From positions 1 through 14,769 of the forward strand of contig JAOUHE010000030.1 of the NCBI GenBank assembly GCA_029865285.1: DNA of 14,769 bases, read 5' to 3'. This document shows, piece by piece, positions 6,513 to 14,460 of the stretch (position 1 is the stretch's first letter; each line of letters begins with the position of its first letter). The notes under the pieces are model-generated. The model saw only the letters and a list, made by a program, of their open reading frames with translations. It did not search any database and was not told where the DNA came from. Position numbers and translations under genes: made by a program. The stretch is from Chloroflexota bacterium. GTDB taxonomy: Bacteria; Chloroflexota; Limnocylindria; QHBO01.

Positions 6513-7505
6513 TCAGCCTCGGCGGCCGCCCGCCCAGGCGATCCTCTCGTCCACGTGGCGGTGCAGCCGGTAGTGGGTCGGTCGGAAGCCGAGCGCGGTC
6601 CAGCTCCGGTGCGTCGGAAGCGCGGCGGTTCGCCAGTCCGTGATGCATTGCGTGGCGCCGCTCTCCCGCGCCTCGGCGAAGCCGGCCGCCAGCAGGGCCC
6701 GCATCAGGCCACGGCCGCGCGCCTCGGGACGGGCCATCGCCACGGCCAGCTCCCAGGCACCTTCGGGGACCATCGGTCCGGGGTCGGCCGCGTAGAAGGT
6801 GGCCATCGCCAGGACCTGATCGCCGTCCTCGGCGAGCCAGTGATGCGCGCTCGGCTCCTCGAGCTCCTCGGCCCACGAATCGCGGTAGGTGGCGAGCTGC
6901 TCGGGCAGTCTGACGGCGTACGCAGGCGGACGGGCCAGTGCCTCGGCGATGAGCGGCAGAAGATCCTCGATCCTGTCGATGTCGCCGGGGAGTGCGCGCC
7001 GAACCGTCACGCCGTCGGGCGCCAGCGCCGCAAGTTCCAGGTCGCGGACGGCGTGGGCCTGCATGATTCCAAACCCGGTGTGGAACCACGCGGCGGTCAG
7101 GTCTGGATCGTCCGCCGGGACGTGGACGTACTGCCGGAAGTGACCGAGTTCGACAAAGTGCCTGGACCACGCCGCGTACAGGTCGCGGATCAACTCCGGG
7201 TCTGAGGCATCTGCGAGGGCACTCCCGTCGATGGGGCTCCAGCAGGCGCGGCCCCAGATCGGCTCCCTCCGCGGGTAGCCGATCAGGAAACCAGCCATCG
7301 CTCCGTCCGAGACGGCGGCGACGCCGCTGGCTCCGTCGCGCTCGAGCAGCGCCCGGAGTGTGGGGAGGTGAGCAGCGGACTCCTCAAAGGCCGTGGGGAG
7401 CTCCGGACGAAGCGCGCGCAGCCGACGCTGTCGATCGGAAAGCAGGCTGGTGGCAGCGTCGAGGTGATCCGGTCCGAACGGCACAACCTGGGGCGACGGT
7501 CTCAC
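6513..7505 (-). CDS. Two-domain GNAT-family N-acetyltransferase
   Basis: The product, 330 residues from the GTG at 7505, looks like two GNAT folds in tandem. The C-terminal half (about residues 170-320) has the acetyl-CoA-binding pattern ARGRGLMRALL preceded by the beta-4 strand WELAVAMARPE, and ends with the typical SWTALGFRPTHYRLHR. The N-terminal half has the related AAWFHTGFGIMQAHAVRDL but no clear acetyl-CoA loop, so it may be a degenerate or structural domain. The frame stays open further upstream inside the aconitase X small-subunit gene, but that part is out of phase with a real gene. The start follows that gene by 20 bases with only a weak AGG before it. The substrate cannot be predicted. 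Confidence 0.8.
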   Translation of the reverse strand: MRPSPQVVPFGPDHLDAATSLLSDRQRRLRALRPELPTAFEESAAHLPTLRALLERDGASGVAAVSDGAMAGFLIGYPRREPIWGRACWSPIDGSALADASDPELIRDLYAAWSRHFVELGHFRQYVHVPADDPDLTAAWFHTGFGIMQAHAVRDLELAALAPDGVTVRRALPGDIDRIEDLLPLIAEALARPPAYAVRLPEQLATYRDSWAEELEEPSAHHWLAEDGDQVLAMATFYAADPGPMVPEGAWELAVAMARPEARGRGLMRALLAAGFAEARESGATQCITDWRTAALPTHRSWTALGFRPTHYRLHRHVDERIAWAGGRRG

Positions 7506-7525
7506 GTGCCTGAGGATACCCGCGC

Positions 7526-7930
7526 TCAGCCGAGCGTGATCTCCCCTTCTTCGCTGATCGCCACCGCCTGTCCATCGGCAATCAGGGCAAGCTCGCCCGG
7601 GGCCACCACCACGATCGGCACGCGCACGCCGTAGAGTTCCTCCGCAACCGCCGCCCCCACCGCCAGGATCAGGTCTGCTTCCGCAAGGAGAATGCCGGCC
7701 GGCGCGTGGCCGGCGCGCACGGCTTCGGCGAGGACCGACGACGAGGAGGACGACCCGCGCGCGGCGGGCATCACCACGATCCGTCCGGCCAGGTTCTTGC
7801 CTCGCTGCGGATGGCGTGCATCGATCACCTCGCCGCTGGCCGGATCCATGCCGCCCCACAGCGAGAGCGGCTCGCGCAGGACGATCGCAATCGCGTCCGC
7901 GCTCCCGGGAGCGAGGACCCGTCCATTCAC
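7526..7930 (-). CDS. Aconitase X small (swivel) subunit
   Basis: This is the swivel-domain partner of aconitase X, a family of dehydratases that includes cis-3-hydroxy-L-proline dehydratase and phosphomevalonate dehydratase. The 134-residue product contains the family pattern of substrate-loop residues: SLWGGMDPASGEVIDARHP, then GRIVVMPAARG followed by six serines (residues 60-65), then LAEADLILAVGAAVAEELYG. The serine loop is where the catalytic serine of the swivel domain lies. I chose the GTG at 7930 because it overlaps the large-subunit stop as GTGA and has GGGGAA upstream; an in-frame GTG at 7942 is possible but has no Shine-Dalgarno. The gene is clearly translationally coupled to the large subunit. 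Confidence 0.9.
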   Translation of the reverse strand: MNGRVLAPGSADAIAIVLREPLSLWGGMDPASGEVIDARHPQRGKNLAGRIVVMPAARGSSSSSSVLAEAVRAGHAPAGILLAEADLILAVGAAVAEELYGVRVPIVVVAPGELALIADGQAVAISEEGEITLG

Positions 7931-9213
7931 GCCGTTCCCCACAGGTCCGGGTCACGCCAGACCGACCCACGGACGGCCGAACGCACGCATTCCCGCAGGC
8001 TGCCGAAAATCACCTCGACACCGATATTCCCGGGGGCGTAGAAGGCCCACTTGCCGGAATCCGTCATGGCGGGAAGCGGGCTCGGTCGCAGCACCGGCGC
8101 GATGTAGCTGCAGGTGTCCACCAGCAGCTCGACCCCCTGCGCTCGCAGCCGCTGTGCCAGCCCTTCATCCTCGGCCTCGGCGAGCAGGTTGCGTCCCGTC
8201 GACACCATCAGCTCGACCCCGGCCGCAGGGTGCGCCCCGGCAAGTTCGCGCTCGACCGCGCGCAGTTCGGCGAGCGACGCGTGCGGAGTCCCCAGCGAGA
8301 CGGTGCCGATCAGAGTCCCGGGCGCTCCTGTCTCCGCGGTGGTGAGTTCGTCGCGGGCAGCGCGCAGCTCGGCCAGGGTGATCTCCAGCGTTTCATCGGG
8401 CGCGCGGCCCTGGAGCGCGGCGCCGAGCGTAGCGGCCTCAGGTGTCGAGCCGACGGCGTGGAACATGGCCACCGCACCAGACGAGGCGGCGGCGGCACCA
8501 ATCGCCTTCAGCCGATCCTCCGAAAGCCCGGGCGGCAACCCATCGATGGCCGCAATCCTCCCGCCCGCGCGCCGACCGAGCACGATCCCCAGGACCGGAT
8601 AGAGGGCGTCGTCATCGAGCAAGGGAAGCGGGATCTCGGCCGAGAGGCGCAGCACGACGGTGGCGCGCCGGGCATCGGTCCGGTGCAGGCCGGCATCGGG
8701 CACGCGCCCGGTGATGGCGCATGCGATGTCGGTGAAGTCGCCGTAGCGCTCCGTACGTGCGCCGAGCACGCTGTTGCAGAAGACGATCGCATTCGACTCG
8801 GCCCAGGCGACCTGCTCCCCGAGACCGGGCCGAGCGAATGAGAGCTGGTACGGGGCGCACGTGTAGGTCGGCGTGCAGCCGAGGGCTCGGTAGTGCCCCA
8901 TCAGCAATTTGCCCCGCTCGGCGGTCCGCGCGTCCCCGCGCCACAACTCGGGGTGCAGCAGGTCGAGGGCGCCGACGTTGAGCGTCGTGGGCACGCTGAC
9001 GTGCGCTGCCCCGTTCACCAGCCGCTCCACGAAGTCGATTGTCGCCTCGCCGTGGTAGAGGCACGAATCGACGTGCGCGGAGGTGATCGGGATCAGCCGT
9101 CCGGCACGGAGCGCCTCGGCGGCGCGAATCACCAGCCGCATCGCCAGCGCGGCGCCGGATCCCGAATCCCCGCTGAGGAGTGCCTGCTCGCGCTCGTCGA
9201 GGACGAGGCTCAG
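7927..9213 (-). CDS. Aconitase X large (catalytic) subunit, apparent CTG start
   Basis: This subunit of aconitase X binds the iron-sulfur cluster and, with the small subunit, dehydrates a hydroxy-acid substrate. Family hallmarks are ITSAHVDSCLYHGEA (from about residue 43), VSVPTTLNVGALDLLHPE, GCTPTYTCAPYQLSF with two cysteines (113, 119), WAESNAIVFCNSVLGARTE, VDTCSYIAP (Cys368) and SGKWAFYAPGNIGVEV. The first ATG in frame (9141) would remove a segment that matches the family N-terminus (DEREQALLSGDSGSGAALAM). No ATG, GTG or TTG occurs upstream before a stop, but a CTG at 9213 follows GAGGAGG by seven bases and overlaps the rpiB stop as CTGA. The 428-residue length then suits the family. The bacterial-type motifs suggest a hydroxyproline-like rather than archaeal phosphomevalonate substrate, but this is inference. 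Confidence 0.9.
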   Translation of the reverse strand: MSLVLDEREQALLSGDSGSGAALAMRLVIRAAEALRAGRLIPITSAHVDSCLYHGEATIDFVERLVNGAAHVSVPTTLNVGALDLLHPELWRGDARTAERGKLLMGHYRALGCTPTYTCAPYQLSFARPGLGEQVAWAESNAIVFCNSVLGARTERYGDFTDIACAITGRVPDAGLHRTDARRATVVLRLSAEIPLPLLDDDALYPVLGIVLGRRAGGRIAAIDGLPPGLSEDRLKAIGAAAASSGAVAMFHAVGSTPEAATLGAALQGRAPDETLEITLAELRAARDELTTAETGAPGTLIGTVSLGTPHASLAELRAVERELAGAHPAAGVELMVSTGRNLLAEAEDEGLAQRLRAQGVELLVDTCSYIAPVLRPSPLPAMTDSGKWAFYAPGNIGVEVIFGSLRECVRSAVRGSVWRDPDLWGTA

Positions 9214-9227
9214 TGCCCGGCCTCCTC
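9199..9227 (-). promoter_or_regulatory. Shine-Dalgarno and CTG start at the rpiB/aconitase X junction
   Basis: Reading the minus strand, GAGGAGG lies within the last codons of rpiB, followed by CCGGGCA and then CTGA. CTG is the first codon of the aconitase X frame, and TGA is the rpiB stop. The spacing of seven bases is optimal. The four-base overlap mirrors the usual ATGA/GTGA coupling and decides the start in favour of a non-ATG codon. Confidence 0.65.
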
Positions 9228-9662
9228 GGCTTCGATCCGCGCGATCTTCGCGATGCGCGCCACGTGCCGCCCGCCCGCGAACTCTGCGGTCAGGAACTCC
9301 CGCAGGCAGGCCTTGGCCACTTCGGTGCCCACGATCCGCCCGCCGAAGGCGATCACGTTGGCGTCGTTGTGCTCGCGCGCGAGCCGGGCGACGACCGGGT
9401 TGGTGGCCTGCACGCAGCGAATTCCGCGAACCTTGTTGGCCACGATCGCCTCGCCCGTGCCACTGCCCCCCAGCACGACCCCGCGTTCGTATTCGCCGCG
9501 CGCCACAGCGCGCGCCACCGGCGCGATGTAATCCGGGTAGTCGACCGTTTCGGTCGAGAAGGTGCCGAAGTCGTGGTACTCGATGCGCAACTCATCGAGG
9601 AGCGTGCACAGCTCGCCCTTGAGGGCAAAGCCCGCATGATCGGAGCCGATGGCGACGCGCAT
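9210..9662 (-). CDS. rpiB: Ribose-5-phosphate isomerase B
   Basis: RpiB interconverts ribulose 5-phosphate and ribose 5-phosphate in the pentose-phosphate pathway, in the cytosol. The 150-residue product shows the family N-terminus MRVAIGSDHAGF (Asp8, His9), DYPDYIAPVA, the anion-hole loop GVVLGGSGTGE and REHNDANVIAFGGR. The cysteine used as the base in E. coli RpiB is a glycine here (Gly65), while Glu71 lies where the mycobacterial enzyme has its catalytic glutamate, so it belongs to the glutamate-type subgroup. The ATG is preceded by AGGGAAG and lies seven bases after the sua5 stop. The position between sua5 and glyA is part of a conserved gene order. Confidence 0.95.
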   Translation of the reverse strand: MRVAIGSDHAGFALKGELCTLLDELRIEYHDFGTFSTETVDYPDYIAPVARAVARGEYERGVVLGGSGTGEAIVANKVRGIRCVQATNPVVARLAREHNDANVIAFGGRIVGTEVAKACLREFLTAEFAGGRHVARIAKIARIEAEEAGH

Positions 9663-9669
9663 GGCTTCC

Positions 9670-10275
9670 CTAGTCTATCGGCCCGATCAGTGCCTCGATC
9701 TCTCCGCGCGCGACGGCACCCTCGCGGATCAGCTGGGGACGATCTCCGCTGAGATCCAGGACCGAAGATGCGACCCCGCCTGGGACTCGCCCGCCGTCAA
9801 CCACCGCCGACGGCTCGTCACTATCGGCGAAGGCGATCAGGACGTCGTCGGCGTCGAGCGTCTCCGGTTCGCCGGAGCGATTCGCGCTCGATGTCGCCAG
9901 GCGGCCGGCCGCCGTGAGCAGCGCAAGCGCGACCTGATGGTCGGGAGCCCGAAACGCCTGGCTGGCGCCGCCAGTGGTCGATGGGAGGATGAGCGTCAGG
10001 CCGCCGGGCCAGAAGTGCGCAGCCAGCCTGATGGCCCGATCGTCGGCGGCGTAGTCGCTGCCAACTGCCGCGGCGAGGTCGGGAACCAGCATCGGGACCG
10101 CTCGATCGAGGGGCCGACGCTTCGCGGCAAAGATGCGAGCCAGCGCCTCGGGGTCGCCAGCGCGACACCCGACCCCGTAGACCGTGTCGGTCGGGAACGC
10201 CACCAGCGCCCCGCCGCGCAGCAGCGCAGCCGCGCGGTCGATGCCAGCGGAGTCGGCCGAAAGGCGATCGGTCAC
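9670..10275 (-). CDS. tsaC: Threonylcarbamoyl-AMP synthase (Sua5/YrdC/TsaC family)
   Basis: The enzyme makes threonylcarbamoyl-AMP from threonine, bicarbonate and ATP, the first step of the universal t6A37 modification of ANN-decoding tRNAs. The 201-residue product is a single YrdC-type domain without the C-terminal Sua5 extension. It has VAFPTDTVYGVGCRAGD at about residues 25-41, the basic loop AAKRRPLDRAVPMLV, HFWPGGLTLIL, and LATSSANRSGEPE, all diagnostic. The start is GTG at 10275, 12 bases after the prmC stop, with no clear Shine-Dalgarno. The gene is a standard member of the prfA-prmC-sua5-rpiB cluster. The basic loop reads KRRP, where KxRP-type variants are common. Confidence 0.93.
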   Translation of the reverse strand: MTDRLSADSAGIDRAAALLRGGALVAFPTDTVYGVGCRAGDPEALARIFAAKRRPLDRAVPMLVPDLAAAVGSDYAADDRAIRLAAHFWPGGLTLILPSTTGGASQAFRAPDHQVALALLTAAGRLATSSANRSGEPETLDADDVLIAFADSDEPSAVVDGGRVPGGVASSVLDLSGDRPQLIREGAVARGEIEALIGPID

Positions 10276-10287
10276 GGACAGCGGCCG

Positions 10288-11197
10288 TCAGCGACGTTCG
10301 ACACGGACGACACGCTCGATGCCCGCCAGGTCGGGCAGGACGGTCACGGCGACGCGGATCGGCAGCGCCTCCGCCAGCTCGCGCACCGCTGCGGCCTGGC
10401 CCGCGCCGATCTCGAGCAGGGCCGCCCCGCCGGGGGCGAGCCGCTCGGGAAGGTGAGAGACGAGCCGGCGCAGCAGGTCGAGGCCGTCACGGCCGCCGTC
10501 GAGTGCATCACGCGGCTCCCAGGCGAGCGACCCGACGCCGGCGGCCGCCTCCTCGGTGGTCAGGTACGGCAGGTTCGCAATGAGCAGGTCGACCGAGCCG
10601 CCGGGGAGAGCGGGGGGTTCGAGCAGGTCTCCGCACGCGAGGGCCACGAGACCGGCCGCCCCGTGGGCCGCCAGGTTCTCTGCGGCAAGCTCGAGCGCCT
10701 CGGCGGAGATGTCGCTGGCGGCGAGATGGACCCGCGACAGCGCGGCGGCCGTCCCGAACCGCAGCGCCACGGCGAGCACGACCGCCCCACTCCCCGTACC
10801 GACCTCCCAGGCCCGGATCGGGTCGTTGTCGCGGATGAGACGCGCAGAGATCTCGCCGATCGCAGTCGATGCCAGCAGTTCGGTCTCGGGGCGCGGAATG
10901 AGCGCGCGGTGGTCGGTGGCGATGCGCAGGGAGAACCACTCCTTGAAGCCGCGGATGTACGCAATCGGCTCACCGGCGACGCGACGATCCACCCAGCCGG
11001 CCAGCGCCGCGGCATCGGAAGCGGAGAGCGAGGCGTCGGGGTGCGCATGCAGCCAGGCGCGGTCGCGGCCGAACGCATGCCCGACCAGCAGTTCGGCGTC
11101 GAGCCGCGGACTCTCCGATCCCGCCTCGCGCAGACGCGTCGCGACATCGCCAATCAGGGTGGCCGCATCGGGCCTCTCGGTCGCGGGGGTCACGGTG

Positions 11198-11211
<14 letters not shown>
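10288..11211 (-). CDS. prmC: Peptide chain release factor N5-glutamine methyltransferase
   Basis: PrmC methylates the glutamine of the GGQ motif in release factors, using S-adenosylmethionine; its target RF1 is encoded just upstream. The 307-residue product has the N-terminal helical domain (LDAELLVGHAFGRDRAWLHAH), the YIRGFKEWFSLRIATDHRALIPRPETELL linker region, SAM motif I EVGTGSGAVVLAVAL (from residue 136), and the catalytic motif. The motif reads NLPY (residues 213-216) instead of the canonical NPPY. The ATG at 11211 overlaps the end of prfA by 14 bases, and the longer upstream frame lies inside prfA. The C-terminal EPRDALDGGRDGLDLLRR is also typical. I regard the enzyme as functional, because N, the second P and Y are retained. 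Confidence 0.95.
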
Positions 11212-12273
<1,062 letters not shown>

Positions 12274-12277
<4 letters not shown>

Positions 12278-12333
12278 CGGGCCGCGGGCGGGCTGCCGTC
12301 GTCGCTCATGCCCTCATTGGAGCGATCGCTCAC
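12274..12333 (-). CDS. Putative 19-codon linker frame between DUF1385 gene and prfA
   Basis: A 19-codon frame starts with GTG at 12333, overlapping the DUF1385 stop as GTGA, and ends with TGA at 12276-12274, overlapping the prfA start as ATGA. Its GC-rich third positions match neighbouring genes. The peptide is Ser/Asp-rich and has no recognisable homology. An internal ATG at 12309 would give 11 codons. It may simply keep ribosomes moving from the upstream gene into prfA, where no Shine-Dalgarno is visible, or it may be chance. It is too short to assign a function. Confidence 0.3.
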
Positions 12334-13370
12334 GGCCGCGCCTGCGCTGGAACCGGCGGCGCCTCCCGATCTGAGGCGAGGCACGACTCCAGCGAGGCGA
12401 TGCTGACCTCGAGCATCGAGTGGTCGGGGGGGCGGGTGGTGAGCGCCTGCAGCCACAGCCCCGGCGCATAGATGGCGCGGACGAGCGCGTTCCCGTAGTG
12501 GCTCGCTCCGAAGCGGACCAGCTCGTACGAGAAGGCGGCAATCACCGGGACCAGGGCGATCCTCGACAGGAAGAGGATCGGGAAGGGGATGCCGGTCCGC
12601 GGGATGAGGCTGAAGAAGAGGATGCTGACGACCACCACGATCAGCAGAAACGTTGTGCCGCAGCGCGTGTGTGCGGTGCTGAATCGGTCGACCTCGTCGG
12701 GGGTGAGCGGACGCTGCGCCTCGTGCGCGCTGATCGCCTTGTGCTCGGCACCGTGATACGCGAAGACGCGCCGAATCTCGGCCATCATTCCGATCAGGAC
12801 GATGTACGCCACGAACACCGCGAGTCGGATCCCACCTTCGGCGAGGTTGGCCAGCAGGTCGCTGGTGGTTGCCCGCTCTGCGAAGGAGGAGAGGACGAGC
12901 GGGAAGACGAAGAAGAGGGCGATCGCGAAACCGATCGAGAACACCATGGTCAGCGCCATCGTTCCCTTGCCGACCTGGATGTCCTCTCCCTCGGCGGCGA
13001 TGGCGGCCGATCGCATCAGCATTCGTGTCCCGATCACGAGCGCCTCGTACAGGACGAACGCACCGCGCACGAACGGAACCTTGATCCAGCGCCCGCGGGT
13101 CATGGCGGGGGGAAGCGGCTCCGAGTAGGTGCGGATCTCGCCCGACGGGGGGCGGACGCTCATCGCAACGGTCGTGCGGCCGCGCATCATCACGCCTTCG
13201 ATCAACGCCTGTCCGCCGTAGAAGAAGTCGGGCATGCGAAATCGCGGCCGCTCACCGGCGCGCGCGATGGAGGAGATCACGAACGGCCCGGCTGCCATCA
13301 GCAGCTCGGGGACGAGGAAGATGAGGTGCGGCGTCAGGCGCGCCGGCCACCCGGTCAGGTGCCGGCGCAT
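12330..13370 (-). CDS. DUF1385 (YqhQ-type) membrane protein
   Basis: This 346-residue protein belongs to the DUF1385 family (Bacillus YqhQ), a membrane protein of unclear function. Hallmarks are FFYGGQALIEGVMMRG near residue 49, the conserved FAYHGAEHKAISAHE about two thirds along, and RCGTTFLLIVVVVSILFF. Hydrophobic segments are visible around VFSIGFAIALFFVFPLVL, LAVFVAYIVLIGMMAEI and the two in the last third. I chose the ATG at 13370 because it lies seven bases after rpmE and the added segment has strong GC at third positions; an ATG at 13235 starts closer to the conserved core. The association with rpmE, prfA and prmC is conserved in Firmicutes and relatives, but its role in translation is not established. 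Confidence 0.9.
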   Translation of the reverse strand: MRRHLTGWPARLTPHLIFLVPELLMAAGPFVISSIARAGERPRFRMPDFFYGGQALIEGVMMRGRTTVAMSVRPPSGEIRTYSEPLPPAMTRGRWIKVPFVRGAFVLYEALVIGTRMLMRSAAIAAEGEDIQVGKGTMALTMVFSIGFAIALFFVFPLVLSSFAERATTSDLLANLAEGGIRLAVFVAYIVLIGMMAEIRRVFAYHGAEHKAISAHEAQRPLTPDEVDRFSTAHTRCGTTFLLIVVVVSILFFSLIPRTGIPFPILFLSRIALVPVIAAFSYELVRFGASHYGNALVRAIYAPGLWLQALTTRPPDHSMLEVSIASLESCLASDREAPPVPAQARP

Positions 13371-13377
13371 CACATGC

Positions 13378-13584
13378 TCAGCGCTGCGCGCGATCCATGC
13401 GGCGCTGGAAGCGCTCGACCTGGCCGGCGGTGTCGACGATGTTCTGAGTGCCCGTGTAGAAGGGATGGCAATTCGCGCATACCTCGACCCGGATCGACTC
13501 CACGGTCGATCCAACGGTGAAGGTGGTCCCGCAGACGCAGTGCACCTGGGTCTGATGGTACTGCGGATGAATCTCTGGCTTCAT
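13378..13584 (-). CDS. rpmE: 50S ribosomal protein L31, zinc-binding type
   Basis: L31 lies at the bridge between the ribosomal subunits near the central protuberance. The 68-residue product begins MKPEIHPQYHQTQVHCVCG and has the four cysteines of the zinc site: CxC at residues 16 and 18, and CxxC at 37 and 40, as CANCHPFYTG. It is therefore the zinc-containing C+ form, which in many bacteria is exchanged for a zinc-free paralog under zinc limitation. The ATG is the family start; a longer open frame upstream runs through rpmA and is not real. The gene lies 25 bases after rpmA and starts the conserved rpmE-prfA-prmC gene block. No zinc-uptake-regulator site is recognisable in the short gap. 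Confidence 0.97.
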   Translation of the reverse strand: MKPEIHPQYHQTQVHCVCGTTFTVGSTVESIRVEVCANCHPFYTGTQNIVDTAGQVERFQRRMDRAQR

Positions 13585-13609
13585 GGGGCTCCTGGGCTTC
13601 CTGCTCCGC

Positions 13610-13879
13610 CTAGGCGGGCGACGGTCCGGCGGCGACGACGCTGACACGCTTCTTGTCGCGGGTCTGATAACTGAACTTGACGGTGCCGTCGGCTTTGGCG
13701 AAGAGCGTGTAGTCCCGCCCCATGCCGACATTCTCACCGGGGTTGAAGGTGCTGCCGCGCTGTCGAACGATGATCGTGCCCGACAGCACGCGCTGTCCAT
13801 CGCCACGCTTCACGCCGAGCCGCTGACCGGCCGAGTCGCGGCCGTTCCTGCTGGAACTGCCGGCTTTCTTGTGTGCCAT
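13610..13879 (-). CDS. rpmA: 50S ribosomal protein L27
   Basis: L27 is a small protein whose N-terminal tail reaches the peptidyl-transferase centre. The 89-residue product starts MAHKKAGSSSRNGRDS, the standard tail, and has the core KRGDGQRVLSGTIIVRQRG, FNPGENVGMGRDYTLFA and VKFSYQTRDKKRVSV. There is no N-terminal extension of the kind cleaved in Firmicutes L27, so the N-terminus is exposed directly. AGAGGAA precedes the ATG. It follows rplU by nine bases, the conserved rplU-rpmA pair. Nothing in the sequence looks altered. Confidence 0.98.
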   Translation of the reverse strand: MAHKKAGSSSRNGRDSAGQRLGVKRGDGQRVLSGTIIVRQRGSTFNPGENVGMGRDYTLFAKADGTVKFSYQTRDKKRVSVVAAGPSPA

Positions 13880-13888
13880 CTGGTTCCT

Positions 13889-14380
13889 CTACCCCTCGAC
13901 CTTGGGCTTTGCTGCCCGACGCGCACGCGGCTTGGTCTGCTCGGCTGTGGCCTTGTCAGGCGCAGCGGCCTTCGGCTTAACGGCGGCCTTCGGCTTGGCG
14001 GCGGCCTTCGGCTTGGCGGCGGCCTTCGGCCTGGCGGCGACCTCGGTCGCGGCCGCCGCGGCCTGCACGGTCGGATGAATGGCGTCGATGTGGACGCTCA
14101 TCAGGTGCTGGCGATGCCCGGTGCGGCGTCGGTACTTGACCTTCTGCTTGAACTTGAAGATGACCAGCTTGGGGCCAAGCGTCTCGCCGAGCACGGTTGC
14201 GCTCACCGATGCGCCGGGTACCACGGGCGTGCCCACGGTAACCTCGTCGCCGTCCGCGATCATCAGGACGCGATCAAAGGTGACCGATGTACCGGGTTCG
14301 ACCTCCAGCCGCTCGATGGTGAGCGTGCTGCCGGCTTCGACCCGGTACTGCTTCCCGCCGCTGCTGACGACGGCGTACAT
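13889..14380 (-). CDS. rplU: 50S ribosomal protein L21 with Ala/Lys/Pro-rich tail
   Basis: L21 binds 23S rRNA and lies on the solvent side of the large subunit. The start ATG at 14380 has GGAG upstream and gives the family N-terminus MYAVVSSGGKQYRVEAGS; an earlier in-frame start would add eight atypical residues. The core (residues 1-103) includes the signature FKQKVKYRRRTGHRQHLMSV. Residues 104-163 are an extra tail of Ala, Lys and Pro, encoded partly by four 18-bp repeats at 13966-14037. Common L21 proteins are about 100 residues, so this tail is an extension of about 60 residues. Long basic tails occur on L21 of some G+C-rich lineages, and here the tail may contact rRNA or membrane-bound acidic partners. 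Function of the tail is unknown. Confidence 0.97.
   Translation of the reverse strand: MYAVVSSGGKQYRVEAGSTLTIERLEVEPGTSVTFDRVLMIADGDEVTVGTPVVPGASVSATVLGETLGPKLVIFKFKQKVKYRRRTGHRQHLMSVHIDAIHPTVQAAAAATEVAARPKAAAKPKAAAKPKAAVKPKAAAPDKATAEQTKPRARRAAKPKVEG
13966..14037. repeat. Four tandem 18-bp units in rplU tail
   Basis: Units of 18 bp lie at 13966-13983, 13984-14001, 14002-14019 and 14020-14037, all beginning cggccttcggc. The second and third are identical; the first and fourth differ from them at two and one positions. On the coding strand each unit encodes a six-residue Ala/Lys/Pro block of the L21 tail. The pattern suggests expansion by slippage or unequal recombination. Confidence 0.9.
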
Positions 14381-14439
14381 GATCATCTCCAATGGGTGGC
14401 TCAACGGTCGCGTGGTCCGAGCGGCGGGCGCACAGCGAA

Positions 14440-14460
14440 GCGGGCCGACGTGGTGCCCGC
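14440..14460 (-). promoter_or_regulatory. Inverted repeat in the leader upstream of rplU
   Basis: GCGGGC at 14440-14445 pairs with GCCCGC at 14455-14460 across a nine-base loop, in the 92-bp gap between the DUF2344 stop and the rplU start. On the minus strand the stem is followed by TTCGCT, not a T-run. It could be a weak terminator for the upstream gene or part of an L21 autoregulatory leader. No obvious -10 box is visible in this gap. Confidence 0.25.

Noticed and set aside
7506..7970. N-terminal extension of the acetyltransferase frame to 485 residues
   Set aside because: The added part lies in another frame of the aconitase X small-subunit gene and is Arg/Gly-rich; the real gene starts after that stop.
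13371..13514. 48-residue upstream extension of the DUF1385 frame
   Set aside because: It overlaps rpmE in a different frame and has non-coding composition; ATG at 13370 fits the spacing.
12420..13520. 366-codon plus-strand frame rich in Asp, Glu and His
   Set aside because: Shadow of the DUF1385 gene and rpmE on the other strand; charge pattern reflects reverse-complemented hydrophobic and Arg codons.
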